Below are positions 1 to 6,011 of a stretch of DNA of 13,489 nt, piece by piece. The stretch covers positions 1 to 13,489 of the forward strand of contig JAUVKM010000025.1 of NCBI GenBank assembly GCA_030596265.1, in the 5' to 3' direction. The DNA is from Candidatus Cloacimonadota bacterium (lineage in GTDB: Bacteria > Cloacimonadota > Cloacimonadia > Cloacimonadales > TCS61). The notes under the pieces were generated by a model, which worked only from the letters and a program-made list of their open reading frames with translations, had not been told where the DNA came from and searched no databases. The position numbers and the translations under genes are program-made. How positions within the stretch are numbered: position 1 is the first letter of the stretch; each line of letters begins with the position of its first letter.

Positions 1-1
1 A

Positions 2-637
2 GGATTAACTGCAGATTGTACAGGTTTGGAAATTGATCCCGACACAAATAATCTGATGCAAACCAGACCTGCTTTCGGTGGGAATATCCTGGCAACAATT
101 GTAACTCCAAATCATCTCCCGCAAATGGCAACGGTTCGTCATAAAGTAATGGACCCGTTAGAAAGAGATGATTCCAGAGAAGGAACAGTTATCAAAGAAA
201 CTATTGATTTTTCTGTTCTGAAAGATGATACAAAGTTTTTGGAATTCGTAAAAGACGAATCACAAACAATTAACCTGGTCGAAGCTGATCTTGTGGTTAC
301 CGGTGGTAGAGGTTTAAAGAACAAGGACAACTTTGTAATAATTGAAGATCTGGCTAAGGTTCTTGATGGTGCTATTGGAGCTTCCAGAGCGTCTGTTGAT
401 GCAGATTGGATATCATATCCACATCAAGTTGGTCAGACTGGAAAGACAATTAAACCCAAAATATATATTGCGATTGGAATTTCCGGTGCAATTCAACATC
501 TGGCTGGAATGCAATCCTCAGATTACATCATTGCAATTAATAAAGATCCTGATGCTCCAATCTTTAAAGTTGCCGACTTGGGATTGGTTGGTGATTTGTT
601 CGAAATAGTTCCGCAAATAACAAAAAAATTAAGATAG
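2..637 (+). CDS. etfA: Electron transfer flavoprotein alpha subunit, C-terminal part (5' end outside window)
   Basis: The alpha subunit of the ETF heterodimer binds FAD and passes electrons between acyl-CoA or related dehydrogenases and a quinone or ferredoxin-linked partner in the cytoplasm. The frame is open from base 2 and begins GLTADCTGLEID, the usual junction at the end of the N-terminal domain, so about the first third is missing. The visible 211 residues contain the whole FAD-binding domain: GGRGL, GASRASVDADW at about residues 126-136 of the fragment, QVGQTGK at 142-148, GISGAIQHLAGM at 159-170 and INKDPDAPIF at 179-188. All are family landmarks. A TTG at 26 lies inside the conserved domain and is not a real start. 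The next gene begins 1 bp after the stop, so the two are probably co-transcribed; an etfB just upstream, outside the window, is likely. Whether this is a bifurcating ETF cannot be judged from this part. Confidence 0.95.
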   Translation, partial: GLTADCTGLEIDPDTNNLMQTRPAFGGNILATIVTPNHLPQMATVRHKVMDPLERDDSREGTVIKETIDFSVLKDDTKFLEFVKDESQTINLVEADLVVTGGRGLKNKDNFVIIEDLAKVLDGAIGASRASVDADWISYPHQVGQTGKTIKPKIYIAIGISGAIQHLAGMQSSDYIIAINKDPDAPIFKVADLGLVGDLFEIVPQITKKLR

Positions 638-638
638 T

Positions 639-1838
639 ATGAAAATAAAAGTTAATTCTTGTGTTTGTAATCCTGAAAAGATAATTAAAGGAGTAAACAT
701 AAGGATCAATAGTTCATTTCTCAAAGATAAAAATATACAATTTGATTGTTCAAATTCCATTGCTTATCCTCCTTTTATTAATAGTCATGATCATCTTATA
801 AGCAATTGGTATCCAAAAGCAGGCTTCGGTAAAACATATCCTAACGTAAATATCTGGGTTGAGGATATGAAGGAAACAAACACATTCCTCGAAAGAAATA
901 AAGTCTGGATAAATGATGGCTCTTTTAATCTCACTCAAGAAGCTGCAAATCAGATCGTGTTATTGGGAATCTACAAAAACTTATTTTCCGGTTGTGCTGT
1001 TGTGCAAGACCATATTCCAAAGCAAAAACCTTCATACTATAAAGATAATCCAATAAATGTTCTTGAGAGCTACACCCAGCATCATTCTCTTTCCATGGGC
1101 AACTGGTGGGGAGGTGACACAGCCGAAGAGGAATATGTAAAAACAAATGGTAATATTCCATTTATTATGCACCTTGGAGAAGGAAATGATGATCTTTCAA
1201 GAAAATGTTTTCCAAAGTTGAAAGAGCTGAAATTACTCAAATCTAATACTCTTCTCATTCATGGGATCGCACTGACTAGAAAACAGATTAAAGAATGTGC
1301 AGAGGCTGGAACATCTATTTGCTGGTGTCCCAACTCAAATTATTATTTGATTGGTAAAACACTTGATACAGATGCATGTCTGGAATATGGTGTAAATGTG
1401 GTTTTAGGAACCGATTCCACGATGTCCGGGAGTATTAATCTTTTGGAAGAACTCAAGTTTGCTCACCAAAAATTCCCGCATATTCCTATGAAACAGATAT
1501 TCAAAATGATCACAATAAATGCAGTAAAAGCGCTTAAACTTCCGAAAGAATACGGAACAATTACTGAACATACATCTAACTTGTTACTAATTAAAAAACA
1601 TGAAGAAGATCCTTTTAGGAATTTACTTCAAGTACAAATGAAAGATATTGAGCTTCTAATTCATAAAGGCACTCCAATATATGGTGATGTGAAATTATTA
1701 AATGAATTCGATATAAATAAAGATGATTATTATTTCTTTGGAGAAGATAGATTTGTGCTTGGACATCCGGAAAAGATCACTGAGTCGATTAATAAGAAAC
1801 TGGGGTACAAAAAAGATTTCCCGTTCTTACCTTTTTAA
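639..1838 (+). CDS. Amidohydrolase-superfamily enzyme, deaminase-like, substrate unknown
   Basis: A 399-residue TIM-barrel metal-dependent hydrolase. The metal and catalytic residues of the ATZ/TRZ, cytosine and SAH/MTA deaminase branch can be read off: H50-D-H52 after PPFINS, H178-L-G-E181 (the HxxE with the acid/base glutamate), H208 in LIHG, and D259 in LGTDS. The motif CWCPNSN at 228-234 is also typical of this branch. The HxH lies earlier than usual (about residue 65 in many relatives), so the N-terminal beta-sandwich half is short, and total length is slightly below the usual 420-450. Cytoplasmic, no signal peptide. The ATG is 1 bp beyond the etfA stop and lacks a strong Shine-Dalgarno sequence, which suggests translational coupling. 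The chemistry (hydrolytic deamination or a similar C-N cleavage) is inferred from family motifs. The substrate is not recognisable. Confidence 0.8.
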   Translation: MKIKVNSCVCNPEKIIKGVNIRINSSFLKDKNIQFDCSNSIAYPPFINSHDHLISNWYPKAGFGKTYPNVNIWVEDMKETNTFLERNKVWINDGSFNLTQEAANQIVLLGIYKNLFSGCAVVQDHIPKQKPSYYKDNPINVLESYTQHHSLSMGNWWGGDTAEEEYVKTNGNIPFIMHLGEGNDDLSRKCFPKLKELKLLKSNTLLIHGIALTRKQIKECAEAGTSICWCPNSNYYLIGKTLDTDACLEYGVNVVLGTDSTMSGSINLLEELKFAHQKFPHIPMKQIFKMITINAVKALKLPKEYGTITEHTSNLLLIKKHEEDPFRNLLQVQMKDIELLIHKGTPIYGDVKLLNEFDINKDDYYFFGEDRFVLGHPEKITESINKKLGYKKDFPFLPF

Positions 1839-1856
1839 AAGATCAACACAGAGGCA

Positions 1857-1950
1857 CATGATAAAATCATGCCCACGAAAAATGCTAAATATCGCGAAAG
1901 AATGGATTTGACTTTGTAGTTTTTTTCGTGTTGTTTCGTGTGATTAGCAG
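1857..1950. repeat. Repeat-like intergenic DNA upstream of queE
   Basis: The 120-bp gap before queE contains a perfect palindrome CATGAT-AAA-ATCATG (1857-1871), an inverted pair CACGAAAAA (1874-1882) / TTTTTCGTG (1922-1930), and a direct repeat of TTTCGTGT at 1924-1931 and 1934-1941, one helical turn apart. The string of CACGAA-type words resembles dispersed intergenic repeats known from several AT-rich genomes; that resemblance is from memory and is not proven. No T-tract follows the palindrome, so it is not a standard terminator. No clear promoter was found. Confidence 0.3.
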
Positions 1951-1958
1951 GAGAAAAA

Positions 1959-2585
1959 ATGCTAAACATATCAGAAATTTTTTGTAGTATTCAAGGTGAA
2001 TCAACTTACGCTGGATTACCTTGTATTTTTATTAGATTAGCGGGTTGTAATTTACGTTGTAATTACTGTGATACAACCTACAGTTATGAAAGTGATATTT
2101 CACTTTCTATAAATGATATTATTACGAAAGTAAAAGGATACGATTCTGTTAGACTAGTAGAGATAACCGGTGGTGAACCACTTCTGCAACCTGAAATAAA
2201 CCAACTATTTGAATCATTGCATAAAAATGGATACACGATTCTTTTAGAAACAAATGGATCGATTTCATTAAAAAATGTACCTGAATATGTAATAAAAATT
2301 GTTGATGTAAAATGCCCGGGAAGCGGTGAAGTAAATAGCTTCCTAATTGAAAACCTTGAATATATTAATAAAGAAAATGATGAGATCAAATTTGTATTAT
2401 CAGATAATTTTGATTATAATTGGGCAAAAGATTTTATAATTAAATATAAACTGAATGATTTTGAAATTCTATTTTCACCCGTTTCTGAAAAATTCGAACC
2501 ACAAGATTTGGCAAAGTGGATAATTAAAGACAAGTTTCCTGTACGAATGCAATTACAATTGCATAAAATTATCTGGGATAAATAA
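1959..2585 (+). CDS. queE: 7-carboxy-7-deazaguanine synthase (radical SAM)
   Basis: QueE converts 6-carboxy-5,6,7,8-tetrahydropterin to 7-carboxy-7-deazaguanine, a step towards preQ0, queuosine in tRNA, and 7-deazapurine DNA modification. The 208-residue length is normal for the family. The 4Fe-4S cluster motif is C30-x3-C34-x2-C37 within LAGCNLRCNYCDTTYSY. SAM-binding landmarks follow: TGGEP at 69-73, LLETNGS at 94-100 and DVKCPGSG at 115-122. The N-terminal SIQGEST and the C-terminal QLHKIIW are typical of QueE rather than of pyruvate-formate-lyase activases. The start is fixed by AGGAG at 1949-1953, 5 bases before the ATG. No queC, queD or queF is nearby. There is no visible preQ1 aptamer in the leader. 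Cytoplasmic. Confidence 0.95.
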   Translation: MLNISEIFCSIQGESTYAGLPCIFIRLAGCNLRCNYCDTTYSYESDISLSINDIITKVKGYDSVRLVEITGGEPLLQPEINQLFESLHKNGYTILLETNGSISLKNVPEYVIKIVDVKCPGSGEVNSFLIENLEYINKENDEIKFVLSDNFDYNWAKDFIIKYKLNDFEILFSPVSEKFEPQDLAKWIIKDKFPVRMQLQLHKIIWDK

Positions 2586-2613
2586 AAGAGAGGGGTTTAG
2601 GAATAAAAATTTT

Positions 2614-2731
2614 GTAGGGACGATTATCCTTAATCGTCCGAAAAGTTTTAGCACGGTCAATTCAAAGAATTGACCCTTAGATTTTGATCAACTAACATCT
2701 GTTTTCGGTCAATTCGAAGAATTGACCCTAC
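2614..2731. repeat. REP/BIME-like element: three hairpins, outer two with GTAG heads
   Basis: Three short perfect hairpins lie in 118 bp. Hairpin 1 is GGACGATTA-TCCT-TAATCGTCC (2618-2639), immediately preceded on the plus strand by GTAG (2614-2617). Hairpin 2 is GGTCAATTC-AAA-GAATTGACC (2655-2675). Hairpin 3 is GGTCAATTC-GAA-GAATTGACC (2707-2727), immediately preceded on the minus strand by GTAG (CTAC at 2728-2731). Stems 1 and 3 have the same size and the same tail, CCGAAAA, but different paired bases, i.e. compensatory changes. The head-to-head arrangement of GTAG-hairpin units is the described layout of bacterial REP/BIME elements, which are mobilised by REP-associated Y1 transposases. No transposase gene is in the window. 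Confidence 0.6.
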
Positions 2732-2799
2732 TTCGTCATCTCGCCCGTTCTCCGTAGCAAAGATACTATGAAGGATGAAAGCTTGTCGAGAGATCTCGA
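2732..2799. repeat. Repeat-like intergenic stretch after the hairpin cluster
   Basis: About 68 bp with no gene. It includes the nested self-complementary segment TCTCGATTAC...AGATCTCG and the string CTTGTCGAGAGATCTCGA, which contains the palindrome CGAGAGATCTCG (2789-2800 region). Read on the minus strand it resembles the dispersed GAGATCTCTCGACAAGC-type repeats of related genomes, a resemblance noted from memory. It runs up to the stop codon of the minus-strand gene and may supply that gene's 3' end. No T-tract terminator is seen. Confidence 0.25.
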
Positions 2800-5037
2800 T
2801 TACTTCAACAGCAAACATTTCTTACTGGCAATTGCTTCACCATTAACACTCAACTGATACATATAAACACCGGAGGAAACAGGTTTGTTGTTATCATCTT
2901 TTCCATCCCAAATGACTTGGTGAACTGGTGAATTAGTGAATTGGTTAATTGGGAAAGACTTCACTCTTTGACCTTTAATGTTATAAATTACTATCTCGGT
3001 GTTACCTTCGGTGTTTTCGGTGTTGAATTGTATTATTGTTTCAGGATTGAAGGGGTTGGGATAATTAGAAAGTGTAAGCTCAGGTTTTTGTATTTCATTT
3101 TCTGCAGAGCTGGGAATATACGTATATTCAAACAAACCTATATTTGCCATTTCCATTGTAATAAGATAATTTATCCCCTCATGCTCAGTCAAATTAATGT
3201 TGTAGATATAATTCAAACCATTAAAAATCGCAATTGGTTCTGTACAATTAGGATTATTCTCATAAACTCCAACTATATGGTTTAACTTTGAAAATATTAA
3301 ATCATCCTCTATCTCAATACGTTCACCCCATTGTGGTGTAAAATATAGTTCAGGCTGCAACGGGTCATTCAATTGAAAAATTTGAGCTATACTAGAATGA
3401 TATGGTACATTTGTTATTAAATATCCATCTTGATTATCCAGGTATTTATTTTCTGAAAAGTTATCAATATCATTTGCAATGTATGGTTCATTTTCTTCCA
3501 ATCCGTCAATCACAAGTAAATCATAAATATCTTCACCATAAGTTACATAAGCAATTGAATTAATTATGGTTAGACATTGAAAATCTGTTGGTAAATTAAA
3601 TTCAAAAAGTTGTACCGGCTCACCAGATTCTGAAATATCAAATTTCCAAAATATATTTGATAAATAATCACATAAATAAAAAAAGTTAGGATCAGACTCA
3701 TCAATATAGCAAAGAGTCCATGGATAATCGTAATTATTCATCGGTAGTGAATTCCTAAGAATCGGATTTTCCAGATCGGTTATATCATATATCTCTAAAG
3801 AATATTCTTCAAAATCCTTTAGTGCCATCCAACCACCCTGTTTGTGAATTTTCAAATATTCTTTTCCATCAAACCATTTTCCCAAATCGACTGTGTTCAA
3901 AGGGTCCTCAACATCAAATAGATAATATCCTCCCATAATAGTACTCGTAATTAATTTATTTTCGTACATATCACTAATGAGAAATCTTATATGATCGTAA
4001 TAGCTATCTACATATTCAACTGCATCATTTTCAATCCAGTAATGTTGAATGCCATCGTTAACGGTACCAACATATAAGTTGTTATCATAATAATCGCAAG
4101 CTTGACCCCAAAGATACATATTATGTTCTATTGAATCAACCAAAATTGGATTAGTAATGTCAGAAATATCAAAAAGTCGCAAAAGATAAGGATCAAATAT
4201 TACAGCATTTTCACCCATAATTGCATATTGTTTATTTCCTGACATATAAATATTAGCAGGTAGAGTATAGCGGGATAGATACTGCCAATTGGTTGTATCG
4301 CTTATATCCCAAAATGTAATGTTTTTTGAGTTTACGGCTGATAGAATCGTATCATTTATCACTTTGAAATGGTCATATGCGTAATTACCATCAGAATATG
4401 CTGAAACATCTATGCTTCCTATTACTTCAAACTCATCAGGAGGATTATATTGTTCAATATAGAATATTAAATCATACTGTCTAACCAATAAACTATCACT
4501 AACAATTCTATGATGATTTTCTGTAATAATTTGTCCTATGTAATCCAACTCAGGAATACTGTAAAAATCATAATAAAATGCTCCCATACCTAACCAATTC
4601 AGTACTAATAAATTACCAAATTTATTCATACTGCCATAATAGTTTAATTCCGGATATTCAATTTGATCTACAATTACAGGATTATATACATCACTTATAT
4701 TGATTTTATATATTGTTAAATAATATCCGGGAATTATACTTGAACCATCATAACCACCGGAGATTAGAAAGCAATACTGACCCTTAATAATCATACTTCC
4801 TGAACTTGCAATAGTTAATATGGAAATTTTAGTAATGCTGCCATCTCCATTAATTTCGTAGATCTCTAAACCATTCTGACTTGAATAGTATAAATAATTG
4901 TCAACCACCTGAATACTTTCTGAGTCTTTGCTTCCTTGCGCATAAGCTATCTCACCTAATTTATTTATTTCAAATTCTTGTGCTGTTATATACGTGGAAA
5001 TAATCAATACTACTAATAATAAGATTATTTTTTTCAT
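2800..5037 (-). CDS. Secreted LVIVD-type beta-propeller protein with C-terminal sorting domain
   Basis: 745 residues. Residues 1-19 form a clean signal peptide ending in ITAQ. The body is a row of beta-propeller-like units of the LVIVD kind (pattern: hydrophobic-DISD-xxNP-xxVxSI). Examples are KINISDVYNPVIVDQIEYP, LFDISDITNPILVDSIEHN and IYDITDLENPILRNSLP, with more degenerate copies between them. Residues 658-745 start with NYPNPFNPET and form an FlgD/Por-secretion-tail-like Ig domain ending VSSGVYMYQLSVNGE...LLLK. That domain usually serves for export to, or attachment at, the cell surface. The function of the propeller is unknown, probably protein or surface binding. Start chosen because AGGAG (5044-5048) lies 6 bases upstream of the ATG. 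It follows the 131-residue secreted protein gene after 70 bp with a hairpin between them. Within the sorting domain the DNA contains two tandem-repeat patches (2918-2949 and 2996-3024). Confidence 0.85.
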   Translation of the reverse strand: MKKIILLLVVLIISTYITAQEFEINKLGEIAYAQGSKDSESIQVVDNYLYYSSQNGLEIYEINGDGSITKISILTIASSGSMIIKGQYCFLISGGYDGSSIIPGYYLTIYKINISDVYNPVIVDQIEYPELNYYGSMNKFGNLLVLNWLGMGAFYYDFYSIPELDYIGQIITENHHRIVSDSLLVRQYDLIFYIEQYNPPDEFEVIGSIDVSAYSDGNYAYDHFKVINDTILSAVNSKNITFWDISDTTNWQYLSRYTLPANIYMSGNKQYAIMGENAVIFDPYLLRLFDISDITNPILVDSIEHNMYLWGQACDYYDNNLYVGTVNDGIQHYWIENDAVEYVDSYYDHIRFLISDMYENKLITSTIMGGYYLFDVEDPLNTVDLGKWFDGKEYLKIHKQGGWMALKDFEEYSLEIYDITDLENPILRNSLPMNNYDYPWTLCYIDESDPNFFYLCDYLSNIFWKFDISESGEPVQLFEFNLPTDFQCLTIINSIAYVTYGEDIYDLLVIDGLEENEPYIANDIDNFSENKYLDNQDGYLITNVPYHSSIAQIFQLNDPLQPELYFTPQWGERIEIEDDLIFSKLNHIVGVYENNPNCTEPIAIFNGLNYIYNINLTEHEGINYLITMEMANIGLFEYTYIPSSAENEIQKPELTLSNYPNPFNPETIIQFNTENTEGNTEIVIYNIKGQRVKSFPINQFTNSPVHQVIWDGKDDNNKPVSSGVYMYQLSVNGEAIASKKCLLLK
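2918..2949. repeat. Octamer tandem repeat inside coding sequence
   Basis: Four consecutive 8-base units: TGGTGAAC, TGGTGAAT, TAGTGAAT, TGGTTAAT. They lie in the part of the sorting domain that encodes NQFTNSPVHQV. Because 8 is not a multiple of 3, gain or loss of one unit would shift the frame and remove about the last 40 residues of the protein. The units have diverged, which lowers the slippage rate. Confidence 0.6.
2996..3024. repeat. Three in-frame copies of TCGGTGTT
   Basis: TCGGTGTT occurs at 2996-3003, 3008-3015 and 3017-3024, spaced 12 and 9 bases apart, so all copies stay in frame. On the coding strand they encode the repeated NTE units of NTENTEGNTE just after the NYPNPFNP motif. 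It is probably a short coding repeat typical of this domain's variable linker. Confidence 0.6.
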
Positions 5038-5070
5038 TTTGGCTCCTTAAAATATATTTAAATTTTTGTT

Positions 5071-5097
5071 CTGGCAGCACAGTTTATGTGCTGCCAG
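5071..5097 (-). terminator. Strong hairpin between the two secreted-protein genes
   Basis: A perfect 11-bp stem, CTGGCAGCACA / TGTGCTGCCAG, with a 5-base loop, placed between the stop of the 131-residue gene and the Shine-Dalgarno of the propeller gene. After the stem, the minus strand reads AACAAAAATTT and the plus strand AAATGTTTATTT. Neither is a good U-tract, so intrinsic termination is uncertain. It could also act as an mRNA-stabilising or processing hairpin that sets different levels of the two genes. Confidence 0.45.
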
Positions 5098-5107
5098 AAA
5101 TGTTTAT

Positions 5108-5503
5108 TTAATCTTGCATTGGCGGAGGACCTGGTATCGAACCATTTCCACTAAGATCTACAGTAAGTGTAAAAGTTGCTGTGCCATATGTAAAATTCTG
5201 AGAATCAGTGTCAGTAATAGTAACACCATTTACAACTCTATGAGCATATACTGTTGCAACATAGCCATATTGCTCCCATAGGTAACACGATTGCTGAGTA
5301 TTGTTAGAATTGTCATCAATAACAAAGGTTCCAGAATCTGGAATTATATCGTATGTTATTGTACCATTATGATTAGTAATCACAATATAAGCGTATCCAT
5401 CACGATTTGTATCGACACTAATATTTGCAACAAATCCCATCAAACTTCCTGCCAACAACAGCATCGCTAAGATGCTTATAATTATTATTGTACTTTTACG
5501 CAT
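5108..5503 (-). CDS. Small secreted or membrane-anchored protein, unknown function
   Basis: 131 residues, not recognised. Residues 5-23 (TIIIISILAMLLLAGSLMG) form a hydrophobic segment following MRK, i.e. a signal peptide or anchor with no lipobox cysteine. The rest is polar and beta-rich, with many Thr, Asn, Asp and Tyr, a single Cys in QQSCYLW, and a short tail rich in Gly and Pro (GNGSIPGPPPMQD). This fits a small exported beta-sandwich or fibre-like protein, but no family can be named. The start is supported by AAGGAG at about 5513-5518, with 9 bases of spacing to the ATG. It is the first gene of a probable two-gene unit with the propeller protein and has a long untranslated leader upstream with unusual structure. 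Confidence 0.75.
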   Translation of the reverse strand: MRKSTIIIISILAMLLLAGSLMGFVANISVDTNRDGYAYIVITNHNGTITYDIIPDSGTFVIDDNSNNTQQSCYLWEQYGYVATVYAHRVVNGVTITDTDSQNFTYGTATFTLTVDLSGNGSIPGPPPMQD

Positions 5504-5670
5504 TTTAATTCTCCTTTAAAGAGTCGGTTTGTAATCGTTGGCTTTTCGGAGAAAAACAATCGCTCTTCTTCCTGCCTCTCCACAAAACGATCTCCTCTTT
5601 TATTTATAAAAAGATTAACATTCAATTCATTCATTTCTCGGGAAACGTTAACTTCTTAAAGAGAGATTCT
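5504..5670 (-). other. Leader between the 11-codon ORF and the small secreted protein gene
   Basis: 167 bp without a recognised gene. On the minus strand an ATG at 5634 opens a 48-codon frame (MNELNVNLFINKRG... to ...LKCVKVQ) that ends at 5488, 16 bases inside the next gene in a different frame. It lacks a good Shine-Dalgarno (CGAGAA precedes it), so it is weak as a gene, but its end overlaps the real gene's ribosome site (AAAGGAG), which would allow coupling. No clear promoter seen. Confidence 0.3.
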
Positions 5671-5706
5671 TCACACAAACTTATTCTTACAGATAATGAA
5701 CAACAT
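5671..5706 (-). CDS. Candidate 11-residue leader peptide
   Basis: ATG TTG TTC ATT ATC TGT AAG AAT AAG TTT GTG TGA encodes MLFIICKNKFV. The ATG is preceded by AAGGAGGT (5711-5718), the strongest ribosome-binding sequence in the window, at 4-5 bases spacing. The GGAGG is the 3' arm of a hairpin (5712-5737), so translation would depend on the RNA fold. The peptide has no run of one amino acid, so it is not a classic amino-acid attenuator. It could instead be a dead-end ribosome site produced by chance. Confidence 0.3.
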   Translation of the reverse strand: MLFIICKNKFV

Positions 5707-5857
5707 ATCTACCTCCTTCAAAACAAATTGAAGGAAGAGAGTCCACAAATATTTTGACATCCAATTGATGATAATTATTAATGTCTCTTGGGAAGAGTGC
5801 TGTGGAGATTCATTTGCAAGGGTACCAGCTTTGCTGTATCGAAACACTCTCTTCCTT
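5704..5857 (-). promoter_or_regulatory. Switch-like RNA leader or terminal-inverted-repeat element
   Basis: On the minus strand four arms can pair in two exclusive ways. Arm A (5846-5857) reads AAGGAAGAGAGT. Arm B (5791-5799) reads CACTCTTCC and pairs with A with a 2-base bulge. Arm C (5731-5742) reads ACTCTCTTCCTT and pairs with A perfectly over 12 bp. Arm D (5712-5721) reads TTGAAGGAGG, contains the Shine-Dalgarno of the 11-codon ORF, and pairs with CTTCCTTCAA in arm C. So A:B with C:D hides the ribosome site and A:C exposes it, the logic of a riboswitch or attenuator. The A-B interior (CAGC-AAA-GCTG hairpin, GGTACC) matches no aptamer I know. The perfect 12-bp inverted repeats about 100 bp apart also fit a small non-autonomous mobile element. 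Confidence 0.4.
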
Positions 5858-5985
5858 TTTCAATTCTAATTCTATTTAGGCATTGTTTTTTTGTTTCATT
5901 TAATATCGCTAAGTACAATTCCAGAAAAAAAAAAAAAATGAAAACTTTGTCAAATGTTTTATTGTTTTTAATTAATTCTACTTAG
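5858..5985. other. AT-rich intergenic stretch with a 14-A run
   Basis: No gene is supported. It includes an uninterrupted run of 14 A (5925-5938), followed on the plus strand by a 15-codon frame beginning ATGAAAACTTTG, which has no ribosome site. On the minus strand a TTGACA (5948-5953) sits 9 bases before the T14 run, but no matching -10 box lies at normal spacing, so a promoter is only possible. Confidence 0.3.
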
Positions 5986-5991
5986 TAATAG

Positions 5992-6011
5992 ATTCCCACT
6001 TCCGTGGGAAT
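5992..6011. repeat. Short palindromic repeat, ATTCCCAC-TTCC-GTGGGAAT
   Basis: A perfect 8-bp stem with a 4-base loop. On the minus strand it is preceded by TTGTC, giving GTCATTCCCAC...GTGGGAATC, a very common form of intergenic palindromic repeat in many bacterial genomes. It is a different family from the GTAG hairpins at 2614-2731. Confidence 0.55.

Noticed and set aside
26..28. TTG as start of etfA
   Set aside because: Falls inside the conserved GLTADCTGLEID segment; the gene simply continues from outside the window.
1849..1890. preQ1 riboswitch upstream of queE (CAGAGG...CCC...GAAAAATGCTAA)
   Set aside because: The required P1 stem and the A-rich tail pairing do not form; only the CATGAT palindrome pairs.
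2655..2727. Two near-identical hairpins as a start of a CRISPR array
   Set aside because: Only two units with 31 bases between them, palindromic with GTAG at the far end, and no cas genes; REP-like reading is better.
5066..5281. 71-residue plus-strand ORF over the small secreted gene
   Set aside because: Antisense shadow with no ribosome site or recognisable domain.
5791..5855. tRNA-like fold: 7-bp GGAAGAG/CTCTTCC ends, TG after the first arm, TATCGAAAC near the T-loop position
   Set aside because: Only 65 bases, no proper 5-bp T stem, no anticodon arm with a 7-base loop; not a tRNA. The ends are the inverted repeats of the leader.
5789..5860. Small SRP RNA (4.5S) candidate from the GTGCTGTGG word
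   Set aside because: The conserved GGAAGGAAGCAGC-type loop is absent.
5930..5985. 15-residue plus-strand ORF after the 14-A run
   Set aside because: No ribosome site and no conservation evidence; likely chance in AT-rich DNA.
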